Origin: Kitasatospora sp. NBC_00374
GTDB lineage: Bacteria; Actinomycetota; Actinomycetes; Streptomycetales; Streptomycetaceae
DNA: 64,000 bases
Assembly: GCF_041434935.1 (NCBI RefSeq)
Contig: NZ_CP107964.1
Span: 992,001-1,056,000, forward strand
Reading direction: 5' to 3'
Shown here: one piece after another, positions 43,916 to 52,120 of the stretch
How positions within the stretch are numbered: position 1 is the stretch's first letter
Layout: the number at the start of each line of letters is the position of its first letter
Notes under the pieces: generated by a model
The model's database searches: none
What the model was told of the DNA's origin: nothing
The model's input: the letters and a program-made list of their open reading frames with translations, nothing else
Position numbers and translations under genes: made by a program

Positions 43916-44084
43916 GCGGTCCCGCGAAGCCCACGCCCCACCCCGACCTGGCCCAGCGCACGGCTGCGTCCCGGGCCGGCCCGCGGGCGGCGGACCGCGA
44001 CTCATCCTCGGGGTTCGCGCCCTCCACGCCGAACCGGCCTGACGGAGAGGGCGGGCGCCGCAGGCACGGGCGCCGTCGAGGGGC

Positions 44085-44480
44085 TCAGGGGTTCCGGTCG
44101 GAGCCCTCGGCCGGGAGCTCGTAGACGTGGTCCGGGGTGATGACGGAGGTGATCGCCCGGGCGAAGAGGGTGCTCGGCTCGAAGCCGTCGTGCAGGATGG
44201 CGGTGTTGAGCAGGAGCACCATGGTGGCGTCCTGCTCCGGCAGATACATCGTCACGCTCTCGTAGCCCGGCAGCGAGCCGTTGTGACCGATCCAGCCGTG
44301 GGTCCGGAAGAGGCCCAGCCCGTACCCGGCGCCGTCGTACCCGGGCACGGTGATGAACCTCTCCCGCTCCGCCTGGGTCGCCGGGGAGAGCAGGGTGCCG
44401 GTGGCGACCATCTTGGCCCAGCGGTGCAGGTCGTGCAGGTCGGGGCGGGTCCCGTCGGGCCGCCGCCGTCCCGTATCGTC
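44085..44480 (-). pseudogene. C-terminal remnant of a serine beta-lactamase-type hydrolase
   Basis: About 125 in-frame residues (DLHDLHRWAKMVATGTLLSPATQAERE, GYGLGLFRTHGWIGHNGSLPGYESVTMYLPEQDATMVLLLN) match the C-terminal half of class C beta-lactamase/D-alanyl-D-alanine carboxypeptidase-like hydrolases, including the HNG motif that replaces KTG. The N-terminal half with the SxxK catalytic Ser is absent; upstream the frame becomes Arg/Pro-rich non-coding translation. It is a truncated remnant next to other gene debris. Confidence 0.8.
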
Positions 44481-44554
44481 CCTGGTGAGAAGCCCGGTCC
44501 GGCCGTGGCGATCACAACAGCCGGTGGTGGACGAGGGAGCGGAGGGCGCAGCCG

Positions 44555-44866
44555 ATGCGCAACCGACGACGGGTAGGCAGGGGCGGGCGCGCCGTCGTGG
44601 TCTACGGGCTGCTGGTCGCCGCCCTGGCGGTCTGGGCCGCCGCGGCGCCACTGAGCAGCGACCCCTTCGACACGTCGAACGCCCTGCCGCACCTGGCACT
44701 CGGGCTGGTGGCGCTCCCGTCGGTGCTTCCCCTGATCCTGTCCGGCGCCGGGGCCTCGCTCGACGGGGGCACCTTCCTGGTCCTGGTCGTGGTCCTCGCC
44801 TGGGCGGAGGCCGCCGCCGTCCACTGGGGCCTCACCCGGCTCCGCGCCCGCCGGCTCAGAACCTAG
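44555..44866 (+). CDS. Small membrane protein (SCO4225-like)
   Basis: 103 residues with three hydrophobic segments (VVVYGLLVAALAVWAAA, LALGLVALPSVLPLIL, TFLVLVVVLAWAEAAAVHWGL) and basic tails. GGAGGG lies ten bases before ATG 44555. The profile fits a family of small Streptomyces membrane proteins of unknown function; I would not go further. It overlaps nothing and diverges from the hydrolase remnant. Confidence 0.65.
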   Translation: MRNRRRVGRGGRAVVVYGLLVAALAVWAAAAPLSSDPFDTSNALPHLALGLVALPSVLPLILSGAGASLDGGTFLVLVVVLAWAEAAAVHWGLTRLRARRLRT

Positions 44867-44944
44867 GAGCGTGGGTCAGAGTAACTGTCGTAGGTGCTTG
44901 CTACCGTCGTCGCGTTACGAAGATCCTTAACTCAGGGGGTTGTT

Positions 44945-45373
44945 GTGGGCGACAACGGCATGCGCGCGTTCGGTATCGGCCTGTTCGACCGGTGGACGGC
45001 CATGTGGAACGGCGACCTCGATCTCGTCAACGAGATCATGGCGCCCGAATTCGTGCTGCGTTATGCCCAGGCGGGCACCGACGCCTTCGACGAGATCCGC
45101 ACCCCGCAGCAGCTTGCCGAGACGGTCGCTGCCTGGCACAAGTCCCGCACCGGGCTTCTCTTCGCAGCGGAGGGGACCGCCACAGTCGATCTCGCGCCTG
45201 CCGACGGCGCACCGACCGGACTTGTCGCGCGCCCCTACCTTGCGAGCTTCGCGGCCGAGGACGGTGGGAAGGTCGCCAGGAGCGGAATCGACATCCTCAG
45301 GGTCTCCGATGGGTTGATTGTCGAGGTCTGGTCGGTCTCATCCGGCGCCGCTGGCCGGACTTTCTACCGCTAG
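44945..45373 (+). CDS. SnoaL-like (NTF2-fold) protein
   Basis: 142 residues of the SnoaL-like polyketide-cyclase/NTF2 superfamily: FDRWTAMWNGDLDLVNEIMAPEFVLRYAQ at the start and VARSGIDILRVSDGLIVEVWSVSSG at the end, the usual cone-shaped pocket frame. Such proteins can be cyclases, isomerases or ligand binders; nothing here decides. GTG 44945 has GGGGG five bases upstream. Codon use is noticeably less extreme in third-position GC than in its neighbours, so it may be a recent arrival. Confidence 0.78.
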   Translation: MGDNGMRAFGIGLFDRWTAMWNGDLDLVNEIMAPEFVLRYAQAGTDAFDEIRTPQQLAETVAAWHKSRTGLLFAAEGTATVDLAPADGAPTGLVARPYLASFAAEDGGKVARSGIDILRVSDGLIVEVWSVSSGAAGRTFYR

Positions 45374-45503
45374 GAGCGTGACTCCGTAGCCGGCAACCCG
45401 AGTGCGGCTTGTGATCATCCGTGCGACATCATCCCGGTATGCGTGGTGGGGATGGGTTGTCGAGCCGGTCGAGAAGAGGCAGCCGCAGGGCCGTGGGGCG
45501 GCG

Positions 45504-45665
45504 GTGGACAAGCGGTTCGGGGCGTTCGATCCGCACCAGGTTCTGCTGCTGCCCCCGTCGCTGGACGACTGGCTGCCCCATGACCATCAAGCCCGGTTCG
45601 TCGCCGACCTGGTCGACGAGGTGCTGGACCTGGGACCGGTCCTGGCCGACTACACCGAGAAGCGC
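45504..45665 (+). pseudogene. IS1182-type transposase, N-terminal remnant
   Basis: About 54 codons read DKRFGAFDPHQVLLLPPSLDDWLPHDHQARFVADLVDEVLDLGPVLADYTEKR, the unmistakable start of IS1182-family transposases (in abbreviated form here). The frame stops matching after YTEKR, where GxPPYxP should follow, and continues directly into an HxlR fragment. No terminal repeats were found. Confidence 0.7.
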
Positions 45666-45670
45666 CCGTG

Positions 45671-45815
45671 TACCCCACCGTGCCACCGCGGGTCGAGTAC
45701 ACCCTCACCGAGCCGGGCCGGGCCCTACGGGTGACGATCTCCGGGCTGTGCGACTGGACCCACCACTACCTCGGTCACATCGAGGCCTCCGCCACCGCTT
45801 CGACGCCTGACGGGC
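45671..45815 (+). pseudogene. HxlR-family regulator, C-terminal remnant
   Basis: In the frame after the transposase scar, VPPRVEYTLTEPGRALRVTISGLCDWTHHYLGHIEA matches the wing and last helix of HxlR-type winged-helix regulators (VPPRVEYxLTxxGRxLxPVLxALxxW). The preceding helix-turn-helix is missing. Together with the adjoining transposase fragment it marks an old insertion and deletion. Confidence 0.65.
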
Positions 45816-45992
45816 GGACAGCGGCCCGCGCCCGGGATAGCTCCGCTCTCGTCGGCGCGTGCGCGGTGCCGCCGGACCGGTGACACCGGTGGTGCGCCTT
45901 CCGTACGGCGGTCGGCTCACCCGGGAGAGTGATGGTCCGAGGCGGACGCAGCCGGCCGAGGACGGCAGCGCACGAGGCCGAAAGGGGAATCC

Positions 45993-46553
45993 TTGGAAGG
46001 GTATACGGGTGGGGGCCGCCGAGCCGCGGTGCTCGCCGGCGTTCGGTCGACCCTGGCGACGGGAGTGCTCCTCACGGCCTACTACCTGTTGCCCCTGGAC
46101 TCGGCCTTCACGATCGGCACGGTGCTCGCCCTGGTCGGTGGACTCGTCGCGGTGGCCCTGCTCCTGTACTGGCAGGTCCGGGTGATCACGAAATCCCTGC
46201 AGCCGCAGCTACGGGCCGTCGAGGCGGTGGCGACGGCTCTCCCCCTCTTCCTGCTGCTGTTCGCCGCGGTGTACTACCTGCTGGAGCGCAGCACGCCGGA
46301 GAGCTTCAGCGAGCCGCTGACCCGGAGCGACGCGCTGTACTTCACGATGACCGTGTTCAGCACGGTCGGCTTCGGGGACATCAGCCCGCGCAGCGAACCT
46401 GCCCGGCTGCTGGCCACCGGGCAGATGACGCTCGACCTGGTGCTGATCGGCGTCGCGGCCCGGCTGCTGGTCGGCGCGGTCCAGGAGAGCCTCCGGCTGC
46501 GGGGTGCGGCTTCGGCCGACGGCGGGAACGGCGGCTCGTCCGCCGCGAAGTGA
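45993..46553 (+). CDS. Potassium channel family protein
   Basis: 186 residues. Two N-terminal helices (TLATGVLLTAYYLLPL, GTVLALVGGLVAVALLLYW), then a channel pore unit: helix LFLLLFAAVYYLL, re-entrant pore with TMTVFSTVGFGDISPRSEPARLL and a last helix LLATGQMTLDLVLIGVAARLLV. TVGFGD is the K+ selectivity filter. It starts with TTG at 45993, unusual, but AGGGGA lies five bases upstream. There is no cytosolic gating domain, only a short charged tail. Expected to form a tetrameric K+ channel. Confidence 0.85.
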   Translation: MEGYTGGGRRAAVLAGVRSTLATGVLLTAYYLLPLDSAFTIGTVLALVGGLVAVALLLYWQVRVITKSLQPQLRAVEAVATALPLFLLLFAAVYYLLERSTPESFSEPLTRSDALYFTMTVFSTVGFGDISPRSEPARLLATGQMTLDLVLIGVAARLLVGAVQESLRLRGAASADGGNGGSSAAK

Positions 46554-46608
46554 CCCTCCGCCGGCTCGTCGTCCCGGAGCCGGGAGCCGGAGGTCGGAGC
46601 CCGGTGCA

Positions 46609-47307
46609 TCAGGGGCTCTGCGGCTTCGTGGGCAAGGTCGTCGCCGAGGGCGCCAGCACCCACAGCAGGGCCCGGCCGGTCAACGGGGTGGTGGCGATCA
46701 GGGTGAGGTAGACCTCGGCGATGGAGCCCTTCGCGGTGAGGGCGTCGGAGCCGCCGAAGAGCTCCGCCAGCAGGTAGACGGCGGCGTCGACGATGAGCCA
46801 GGAGGCGAGGTTCGCCCCGATCCACCACTTCCAGCGGCTGGTGACCTTGCGGAGCACCACGGACTGCGACAGGCCGAGCAGCGGGCCCAGGGCGAGCGAC
46901 TGGCTGGCGGCCAGGAGGTAGGCGGTGGACGCGTTCTTGTGGGTGTTCTGGGCGTCGATCACGGCCGGCATGATCACCAGAAGCCAGGCCAGCAGCGCCG
47001 GACCGACGTTGGCGGTGACCCACTCCTTGCGTGGGACGGGGACGCGCTCCCGGACGACGAGCCACTGCAGCGAGCCCAGGACACCACCGAACAGCGCGGC
47101 CCCGAGGGTCGCGATGACGAGCGCCACAACCACGTGGCCACTGGCGAGGGAGAGGTGGAGCACGTTGCCGCCCAGCAGGGCCAGGAGGAAGCCGACGGTC
47201 AGCACGGTGACGAAGGCGATCGTGTTGTACAGGATCCACAGCCGGTACAGGCGAGCGTCCCACCCGTTCGACGACACCACCTGTTGGTCGGCCCCGGACG
47301 CGTTCAT
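46609..47307 (-). CDS. Multi-helix membrane protein, unknown function
   Basis: 232 residues with about six hydrophobic helices (VTVLTVGFLLALLGGNVL, VVVALVIATLGAALFGGVLGSLQWL, VGPALLAWLLVIMPAVI and others). The GxLxSLQWLVxR and GLSQSVVLRK repeats suggest an internal duplication, a pattern seen in bacterial integral-membrane proteins of unknown role. ATG 47307 has GAGG nearby; ATG 47316 is a nearby alternative. The 5' end lies 30 bases from the left inverted repeat of the insertion sequence, which may have landed in its promoter. Confidence 0.65.
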   Translation of the reverse strand: MNASGADQQVVSSNGWDARLYRLWILYNTIAFVTVLTVGFLLALLGGNVLHLSLASGHVVVALVIATLGAALFGGVLGSLQWLVVRERVPVPRKEWVTANVGPALLAWLLVIMPAVIDAQNTHKNASTAYLLAASQSLALGPLLGLSQSVVLRKVTSRWKWWIGANLASWLIVDAAVYLLAELFGGSDALTAKGSIAEVYLTLIATTPLTGRALLWVLAPSATTLPTKPQSP

Positions 47308-47340
47308 CCGCCTCATCCTCCGGTCTGCGTGAGCCCCTAA

Positions 47341-47384
47341 TGAGTGGTGTGCATCGTGAAGTGGCAGGTCACGGGCCTGGTGTG
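47341..47384 (+). repeat. Left terminal inverted repeat of the insertion sequence
   Basis: 44 bases beginning TGAGTGGTGTGCATCGTGAA and ending GGGCCTGGTGTG. It is identical, as reverse complement, to 48923-48966. Confidence 0.92.
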
Positions 47385-47443
47385 CGTCGGCGTCGGGGTG
47401 CTCACGCTGGTTGCGGGCGGATGACTTCGGTGAAGATCGTCGG

Positions 47444-48283
47444 TCAGCGGGCGACTTCCCGGTTCGTCAGGACCAGCAGGGCCCGCACCAGCGCGGTCGC
47501 CCACTTCGGGTCGGTGCGGACCTTGCCGAGCACGCGCCAGTTCTTCAGGTGCGCGAAGCCGTGCTCGACCGGGGCCCGGACCGCGGCCAGCGCCTTGTTG
47601 GACAGCTTCTGCCCCCGGGTAAGAGGCCGGTTGCGGGCCGCCTTGTAGCCGGTGATCACCGCCGGGTCGGCGTCCGGGCCGCTGTCGTCGAGGCCGAGGA
47701 AGCCCAGGTCGGCGATCGCGCCGAGGCCGGCCGCGCGCAGATGGGCGGTCAGTTTGTCGTGGCGGCACGCGGTGATCTCCGAGGTGCGTCCGGGGCGGAC
47801 CGCGCTCACCCAGACCAGGCGGCCCTTGTCATCGGTGAGCGCGATCACGAGCAGGCCGTGGCATTTGTGCTTGCCGGAGTAGTTCTTCCGGTTCTCGGTC
47901 CCGGTGCGGCGGCGGGTGCGTATCAGAGAACCGTCCAGCAGGACCACCCCGCCACCCGATCGGGCGATCTTCTTGAGCGCGCGGTCCAGGCGCGGGGCGC
48001 GGGCGGCCAGCAGGCCGACGACCTCGCGCACCCACCGGGTCACGGTGGTGCGGTGCACCCCGTTCCCGCCGGCCATGTCGCCGGGCCGCTGGTCACAGCG
48101 CAGCACCGCCAGCACGATGCCGGCGATCCTCCCTGCCGACAGGGCCCGCCACCGCGATCCGATCTTCTTGCAGTGGCCGCGTATCAGGTCGGCGAGCCAG
48201 TTCAAGGTGGCACTCGACAGCGGCAGGCGGGCGGTGTAGACAAGACCGTCGGGGCCCTCGACGAGACCGTTGTTTTTCTTCAC
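47444..48283 (-). CDS. IS5-family transposase (DDE type)
   Basis: 279 residues, intact. N-terminal helix-turn-helix segment (GNGVHRTTVTRWVREVVGLL) and DDE catalytic core: first Asp in VVLLDGSLIRTRRR, second in AIADLGFLGLDD, Glu in PVEHGFAHLKNWRVLG. The middle KNYSGKHKCHGLLVIALTDDKGRLVWVS is typical of DDE_Tnp_4 enzymes. ATG 48283 starts it. It is the second gene from the right end of the element, 63 bases after the passenger gene. Confidence 0.92.
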   Translation of the reverse strand: MKKNNGLVEGPDGLVYTARLPLSSATLNWLADLIRGHCKKIGSRWRALSAGRIAGIVLAVLRCDQRPGDMAGGNGVHRTTVTRWVREVVGLLAARAPRLDRALKKIARSGGGVVLLDGSLIRTRRRTGTENRKNYSGKHKCHGLLVIALTDDKGRLVWVSAVRPGRTSEITACRHDKLTAHLRAAGLGAIADLGFLGLDDSGPDADPAVITGYKAARNRPLTRGQKLSNKALAAVRAPVEHGFAHLKNWRVLGKVRTDPKWATALVRALLVLTNREVAR

Positions 48284-48346
48284 ACCAAACTCAACTGCCG
48301 CCGGGGGCCCTCCGGTTACGCCCTGCGGCGTGCAGGACCTGGACGG

Positions 48347-48802
48347 CTACAACCGTGCGGTGAACTTCCCGTCGCCGCGTTTGTGCAGCCAGCCGCGGTC
48401 CGCGAGCTTGACCAGCTTCGCCCGCAGCGGCTCCAGCTTCCCGCGCACCTCCACCTGAAGGCCCAGCTCTTCGCCCACTGCCCGCACCTGCACCGGACCG
48501 CCGACGGCTCGCACGATCGCCAGGATCCGGCGGTAGTCGTCGGGCAGCGCGGTCTCGTCAACGCTGTCGCCACGGTGCGGGACCAGCAGCATCGCACGCC
48601 CGCCGACCTGCGCTGACGCCGGTGCGACGGCATCCCGTTCCCCAGCTGTCCGCTCGCTCATCCGCGTCAGGACCCTCTCGGCGACTGCGAGTTCGTCCCG
48701 CTCGGCCTTCACCTCGTCCAACTGCTTGACCAGCTGTTCTTCCAGCTCGTCCAATTCCGCGCGCCGCGCGGCGATCCGTTCCAGTACCTCGGGGCCCACC
48801 AT
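48347..48802 (-). CDS. Passenger protein of the insertion sequence, coiled coil plus winged helix
   Basis: 151 residues. Residues 1-50 are a heptad-like coiled coil (VLERIAARRAELDELEEQLVKQLDEVKAERDEL). The last 70 residues are winged-helix-like (LPDDYRRILAIVRAVGGPVQVRAVGEELGLQVEVRGKLEPLRAKLVKLADRGWLHKRGDGKFTARL). This is not a transposase; it probably dimerises and binds DNA. It lies inside the inverted repeats, upstream of the transposase on the same strand, so it moves with the element and may help or regulate transposition. Confidence 0.75.
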   Translation of the reverse strand: MVGPEVLERIAARRAELDELEEQLVKQLDEVKAERDELAVAERVLTRMSERTAGERDAVAPASAQVGGRAMLLVPHRGDSVDETALPDDYRRILAIVRAVGGPVQVRAVGEELGLQVEVRGKLEPLRAKLVKLADRGWLHKRGDGKFTARL

Positions 48803-48922
48803 GCCCGGGAGCGTAGGAGCATCGCGGGCTGGAACGGGCCAGAACCCACGAAGACCTCCCTGCCCGACGATCTACACGGCAGACTGCCGCGCGTGACCAG
48901 CACGAGCACCGGGGCACGGAAT

Positions 48923-48966
48923 CACACCAGGCCCGTGACCTGCCACTTCACGATGCACACCACTCA
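48923..48966 (-). repeat. Right terminal inverted repeat of the insertion sequence
   Basis: The reverse complement of 47341-47384 over all 44 bases. The base pairs just outside differ between ends, so the functional tip probably lies within a few bases of 48966. Confidence 0.92.
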
Positions 48967-48975
48967 ATGAGGGGC

Positions 48976-49262
48976 CGCTCTCCGCCCTGTCCCGACGGTG
49001 CTCCTGCTCCTGCTCGACCGGTCCTCCGATAGACGGAGATCAGGACGATGCCGATGACGAGGCATTCGGAGTCGGCGATCTGCAGATCGAGCAGGCCGCG
49101 ATCGTCACCGCGGCGATGGGAACGAGCAGTGTGAGCAGTCCCCTCACCGGGCCGCCCCGCCACGGGTGCGGCCCGGTCGGCTGTGTCGTCCACGGGCCGC
49201 GAGCGGTTCTACGCACGTCCGGCCACCGCGCCGCGGCGGCTCCGGGCGCCGGGTCACAGGGG
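48976..49262. other. Intergenic stretch with possible broken small gene
   Basis: A minus-strand frame (49147 to 49040, GTG start) reads a short hydrophobic leader with a lipobox-like TIAAC and ends after 35 residues. The adjacent frame continues with a second hydrophobic run (LQIADSECLVIGIVLISVYRR). Either a tiny lipoprotein or a frameshifted two-helix membrane protein; I cannot decide. Confidence 0.3.
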
Positions 49263-49772
49263 TCACGCGACCTCGGTGGCGGCCTGCCGGACGGCCTTGT
49301 CGATGTCGTCCGTGCTCACGTCGAGCTCCTTGGCGATCTGCTTCTCGGCCTTGAGTTCGGCCTTGTCGAGGGCCTGCGAGAGCGTGTTCGCGCCGACGAT
49401 GACGAGGGCGGCCTGCCCTTCGTCGATGATCTCGCCGAACTCCTTCACGTCCGCCCGGGACATGCCGCGCCACAGGTGGCCGCCCACCCCGCCGACGGCG
49501 GCCCCGACGGCGGCGGTGCCGATGATCGCCGGCGGGAACAGCAGGCCGACGACCGCACCCGCGGCGGCTCCGCCCCACGCCCCGTGCCGGGTGGCCGTCT
49601 CGTCCTTGTTGACGTGGACCTTGCCGGCGTCGTCCTTGGTGACCACGGACGCGTCGAAGCTGCCCACGGCACCGGCCGAGTGCAGCTCCTTGACGATGTC
49701 GTAGTCGGCTCGCGCCGCGGCCTCGCTCGGGTAGGTGCCGATGAAGACGAAGACCGAGTCGGGCTTGGCCAT
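49263..49772 (-). CDS. DUF1269-type glycine-zipper stress protein
   Basis: 169 residues. N-terminal FVFIGTYPSEAAARADYDIVKELHSAGAVG and a middle Gly/Ala hairpin (WGGAAAGAVVGLLFPPAIIGTAAVGAAVGGVGGHLWRG) match the DUF1269 family of membrane-interacting stress proteins, with a helical C-terminus (VIVGANTLSQALDKAELKAEKQIAKEL). Function unknown. The start ATG 49772 follows AGGAGA. It and the next gene form a small stress-type cluster; compare the related protein at 32.7 kb. Confidence 0.8.
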   Translation of the reverse strand: MAKPDSVFVFIGTYPSEAAARADYDIVKELHSAGAVGSFDASVVTKDDAGKVHVNKDETATRHGAWGGAAAGAVVGLLFPPAIIGTAAVGAAVGGVGGHLWRGMSRADVKEFGEIIDEGQAALVIVGANTLSQALDKAELKAEKQIAKELDVSTDDIDKAVRQAATEVA

Positions 49773-49861
49773 GGTGTCTCTCCTGTTCGTCGTCGCCGCG
49801 TTCGGAAGGACACGGCAGGGTGGGTCGTGCGGGTGGAATCGGGGGTGTGGTCAGGACGGCA

Positions 49862-50269
49862 TCAGGTCAGGATCTTGGCCTTGGCCTGTGCGAACTCCTC
49901 GTCCGTGATCTGGCCGCGGTTCCTCAGGTCGGTGAGCTTGGCGAGTTGCTCGGCCGGGTCGGCGGTCGCGGCCGTCTCGCGCACGTAGGAGCGGAACTGC
50001 TCCTCGCTCTGCTGCGCCCGGGCCAGCTCGCGTTCGCCCATACCCTTGCCGCGGGCGATCAGGTAGACGAAGACGCCGAGGTAGGGCACCAGGACCACGA
50101 ACACGGCCCAGCCGGCCTTGGCCCAGCCGCTCAGCGAGTCGTCGCGGAACAGATCGCCGATGACCTTGAACAGCAGGACGAGCCAGAGGATCCAGACGAA
50201 GATCCAGAAGATGGTCCAGAAGATGTTCAGCAGCGGATAGTCCGCAGCGAGATTCACCGCAGCAGTCAT
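49862..50269 (-). CDS. SHOCT-domain protein with N-terminal membrane hairpin
   Basis: 135 residues. Two membrane segments (IFWTIFWIFVWILWLVLLFKVIG and AGWAVFVVLVPYLGVFVYLIARG) of the PLDc_N type are followed by a linker and a C-terminal SHOCT motif (DPAEQLAKLTDLRNRGQITDEEFAQAKAKIL), a short dimerisation helix pair common in actinomycete stress proteins. AGGAGA lies upstream of ATG 50269. It is upstream of and codirectional with the DUF1269 gene, 89 bases apart. Confidence 0.85.
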   Translation of the reverse strand: MTAAVNLAADYPLLNIFWTIFWIFVWILWLVLLFKVIGDLFRDDSLSGWAKAGWAVFVVLVPYLGVFVYLIARGKGMGERELARAQQSEEQFRSYVRETAATADPAEQLAKLTDLRNRGQITDEEFAQAKAKILT

Positions 50270-50348
50270 GGGTCTCTCCTGTGCTGGCCGACCTGCCCCA
50301 CCTGGATCAGCGTGGGCATGACCCTGTGCGGGGACCGGTCGTGGGGTG

Positions 50349-51899
50349 TCAGTTGGCGGGTTCGACTTCGCCCGGGCGCCAGGTCTTGTCGAAGAACGGC
50401 TGCTCGGGGCTGTAGAGACGCAGGATGGCGAACCATCCCTTGCCGGGCACGGTCCGGATCCAGGTGCCGTCGGCCGCGTCCACGGGACGTTCGGGCGCGA
50501 GGTGAAGGGTCGTCGTACCGTCCGGGTTCGCGGTGGCGGCGGGACCGGGATAGCTCTGGCTGCCCGCCCAGGGGTAGCGCTGCGAGGTCTGCAGCATGGA
50601 GCGGGTCTGGTTGTCGTACAGCGTGACGGACCAGAAGCGGGCGGCGGGGATGCCTGCGGGCAGCGTCAGCCGGTAGGGGCGCGCACCGTCGAAGGGCTCA
50701 CCGGCGGAGTCGGCGGCGACCATCAGGTACTGGGAGCCGACGCCGGTCAGGCGCATGCACATCGCGGGGCTGTCGCCGGTGGCGATGTAGAAGAACGCGG
50801 TGCGGGAGTTCAGGGCCCGTCCGGAAGTCGGCGGGTAGGGCCTGAGGCCGCCCTCCGGGCCGGTCTCGGGCGGCGGGACCGTCCAGTCGTAGCCACCGAC
50901 GAACAGCGGGTTGTACCAGGCCGAGCCGTCGTAGTACGCGAAGCCCTCCTGCTCGCGGGCGCGCAGTCCGACCGCGCGGGCGGCGGCATTGCCGATCGCG
51001 ACGGCGTCCTCCAGCAGAGCACGCATCCGCCGGTCGGGCTTGAAGGCGCCCCCCTTGGCGATGCCGATCGCGCGGAACGCCCCGCCGGCCTCCGGGTCGC
51101 CCGACTCGGCGGGCTGCTCCTGGACGAGGGTGTCGAGCAGCTCGTAGAAGGAGAAGTCGTTCGGGGGCAGGGTGTTCATCGCCAGGCCGGTGCCTTCGAC
51201 GAACACGGGCGGATCGGCGGTGGTGAGCGGCGCGAGCGGCGCCCTGCCCTGAAGGAACGCGCCGATGCTGCTGCCGTAGCTGCCGGGCGGGTAGGGGTGG
51301 ATCCGCAGGGTTTCCTTGATCCGCGCGACCGTCGGCGCGGGGTCGCCGCCCTCCAGGAACGCCCGGCCCAGCACGATTGCCTGCCACGTCGGGCAGCGGT
51401 AGACGAACGGCCCGCCCTCAGGCACCGGACCGTCGTAGCCGGGCGGCAGCAGGACGTACGTGCCGCCCTGACCGCGGTCCGGGCCGGGCAGCCCGAAGTC
51501 GGTCACCCAGCGGAACCACATGTCGTCGATCGTGCCCAGGCACCCCGGCGGGACCCGCAGGGCGACCGGCCCGTCGGTGAGGTCGAGGAAGCTCAGGAAG
51601 TACACGGTGTCTGCGTTGCCGGTCAGGAACAGCGACGCGCTGTCCATCAGCCCGGAGAACAGCAGAACCTGGTTGTCCGCCACCCCCGCGTCCAGGAAGC
51701 CCTGCCGGATCGCCCGCACCGACACCCCGGGCAGACCCGCCAGAAAGGCGTTCACACCCTGCGTCAGATCGAGCTGGTCGAAGACCTTCTCGCACGTGCC
51801 GGCGTCCGGGATCCCGTCGGTGAACCGCAGCGCACCGATCCGGGTCTCCACCGCGTCGGGCGTCGTCACCGACAAGGGAGCCTTCGCGAAATCACCCAT
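50349..51899 (-). CDS. DUF1254/DUF1214 family protein
   Basis: 516 residues. An N-terminal DUF1254-like part (NADTVYFLSFLDLTDGPVALRVPPG, YVLLPPGYDGPVPEGG) and a C-terminal DUF1214-like part (FWSVTLYDNQTRSMLQTSQRYPW, LYSPEQPFFDKTWRPGEVE), both beta-rich. Families are widespread and uncharacterised; no enzyme motif is known. No signal peptide is obvious at ATG 51899. A start nine bases upstream is possible. It sits next to the SHOCT gene with 80 bases between. Confidence 0.85.
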   Translation of the reverse strand: MGDFAKAPLSVTTPDAVETRIGALRFTDGIPDAGTCEKVFDQLDLTQGVNAFLAGLPGVSVRAIRQGFLDAGVADNQVLLFSGLMDSASLFLTGNADTVYFLSFLDLTDGPVALRVPPGCLGTIDDMWFRWVTDFGLPGPDRGQGGTYVLLPPGYDGPVPEGGPFVYRCPTWQAIVLGRAFLEGGDPAPTVARIKETLRIHPYPPGSYGSSIGAFLQGRAPLAPLTTADPPVFVEGTGLAMNTLPPNDFSFYELLDTLVQEQPAESGDPEAGGAFRAIGIAKGGAFKPDRRMRALLEDAVAIGNAAARAVGLRAREQEGFAYYDGSAWYNPLFVGGYDWTVPPPETGPEGGLRPYPPTSGRALNSRTAFFYIATGDSPAMCMRLTGVGSQYLMVAADSAGEPFDGARPYRLTLPAGIPAARFWSVTLYDNQTRSMLQTSQRYPWAGSQSYPGPAATANPDGTTTLHLAPERPVDAADGTWIRTVPGKGWFAILRLYSPEQPFFDKTWRPGEVEPAN

Positions 51900-52120
51900 G
51901 CCTTCCATCCTGCGTAACGCCACGGATCCCCGCATCCGCCGGTCTACCGGCGGCCCTCCGCCTCCGGCTCCGGCCGACGCGCCGGTCACTCCCGAGTGGG
52001 ACGGCGATCGGCCGTCCGGCCGCGGTGTCCCTGTTCACCGGGGCCTCGGCTGCTGCTTCGAGCTCGGCGACGGCGATCGCGACACCGGGCGCCGCCGCGA
52101 TGTCGACCGGTGCGCGGCGG

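Larger units (their letters stand above)
47334..48975. mobile_element. IS5-family insertion sequence with passenger gene
   Basis: Bounded by a perfect 44-bp inverted repeat: left end 47341-47384 and right end 48923-48966. Outside this the ends still pair partly (GCCCCT and its complement), extending similarity to 47334 and 48975. Inside are two minus-strand genes, an intact transposase and a coiled-coil protein. No flanking target duplication is clear. Length about 1.64 kb, long for IS5. The intact transposase and perfect repeats suggest recent, possibly still mobile, insertion. Confidence 0.85.

Noticed and set aside
47330..47345. A target-site duplication flanking the insertion sequence.
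   Set aside because: CTAA on the left and ATGA on the right do not match at any length tried; ends may have drifted.
49040..49147. A 35-residue lipoprotein-like frame on the minus strand.
   Set aside because: No ribosome site, and an adjacent frame continues a hydrophobic protein, so it may be a frameshifted relic. Kept only as a note in the intergenic entry.
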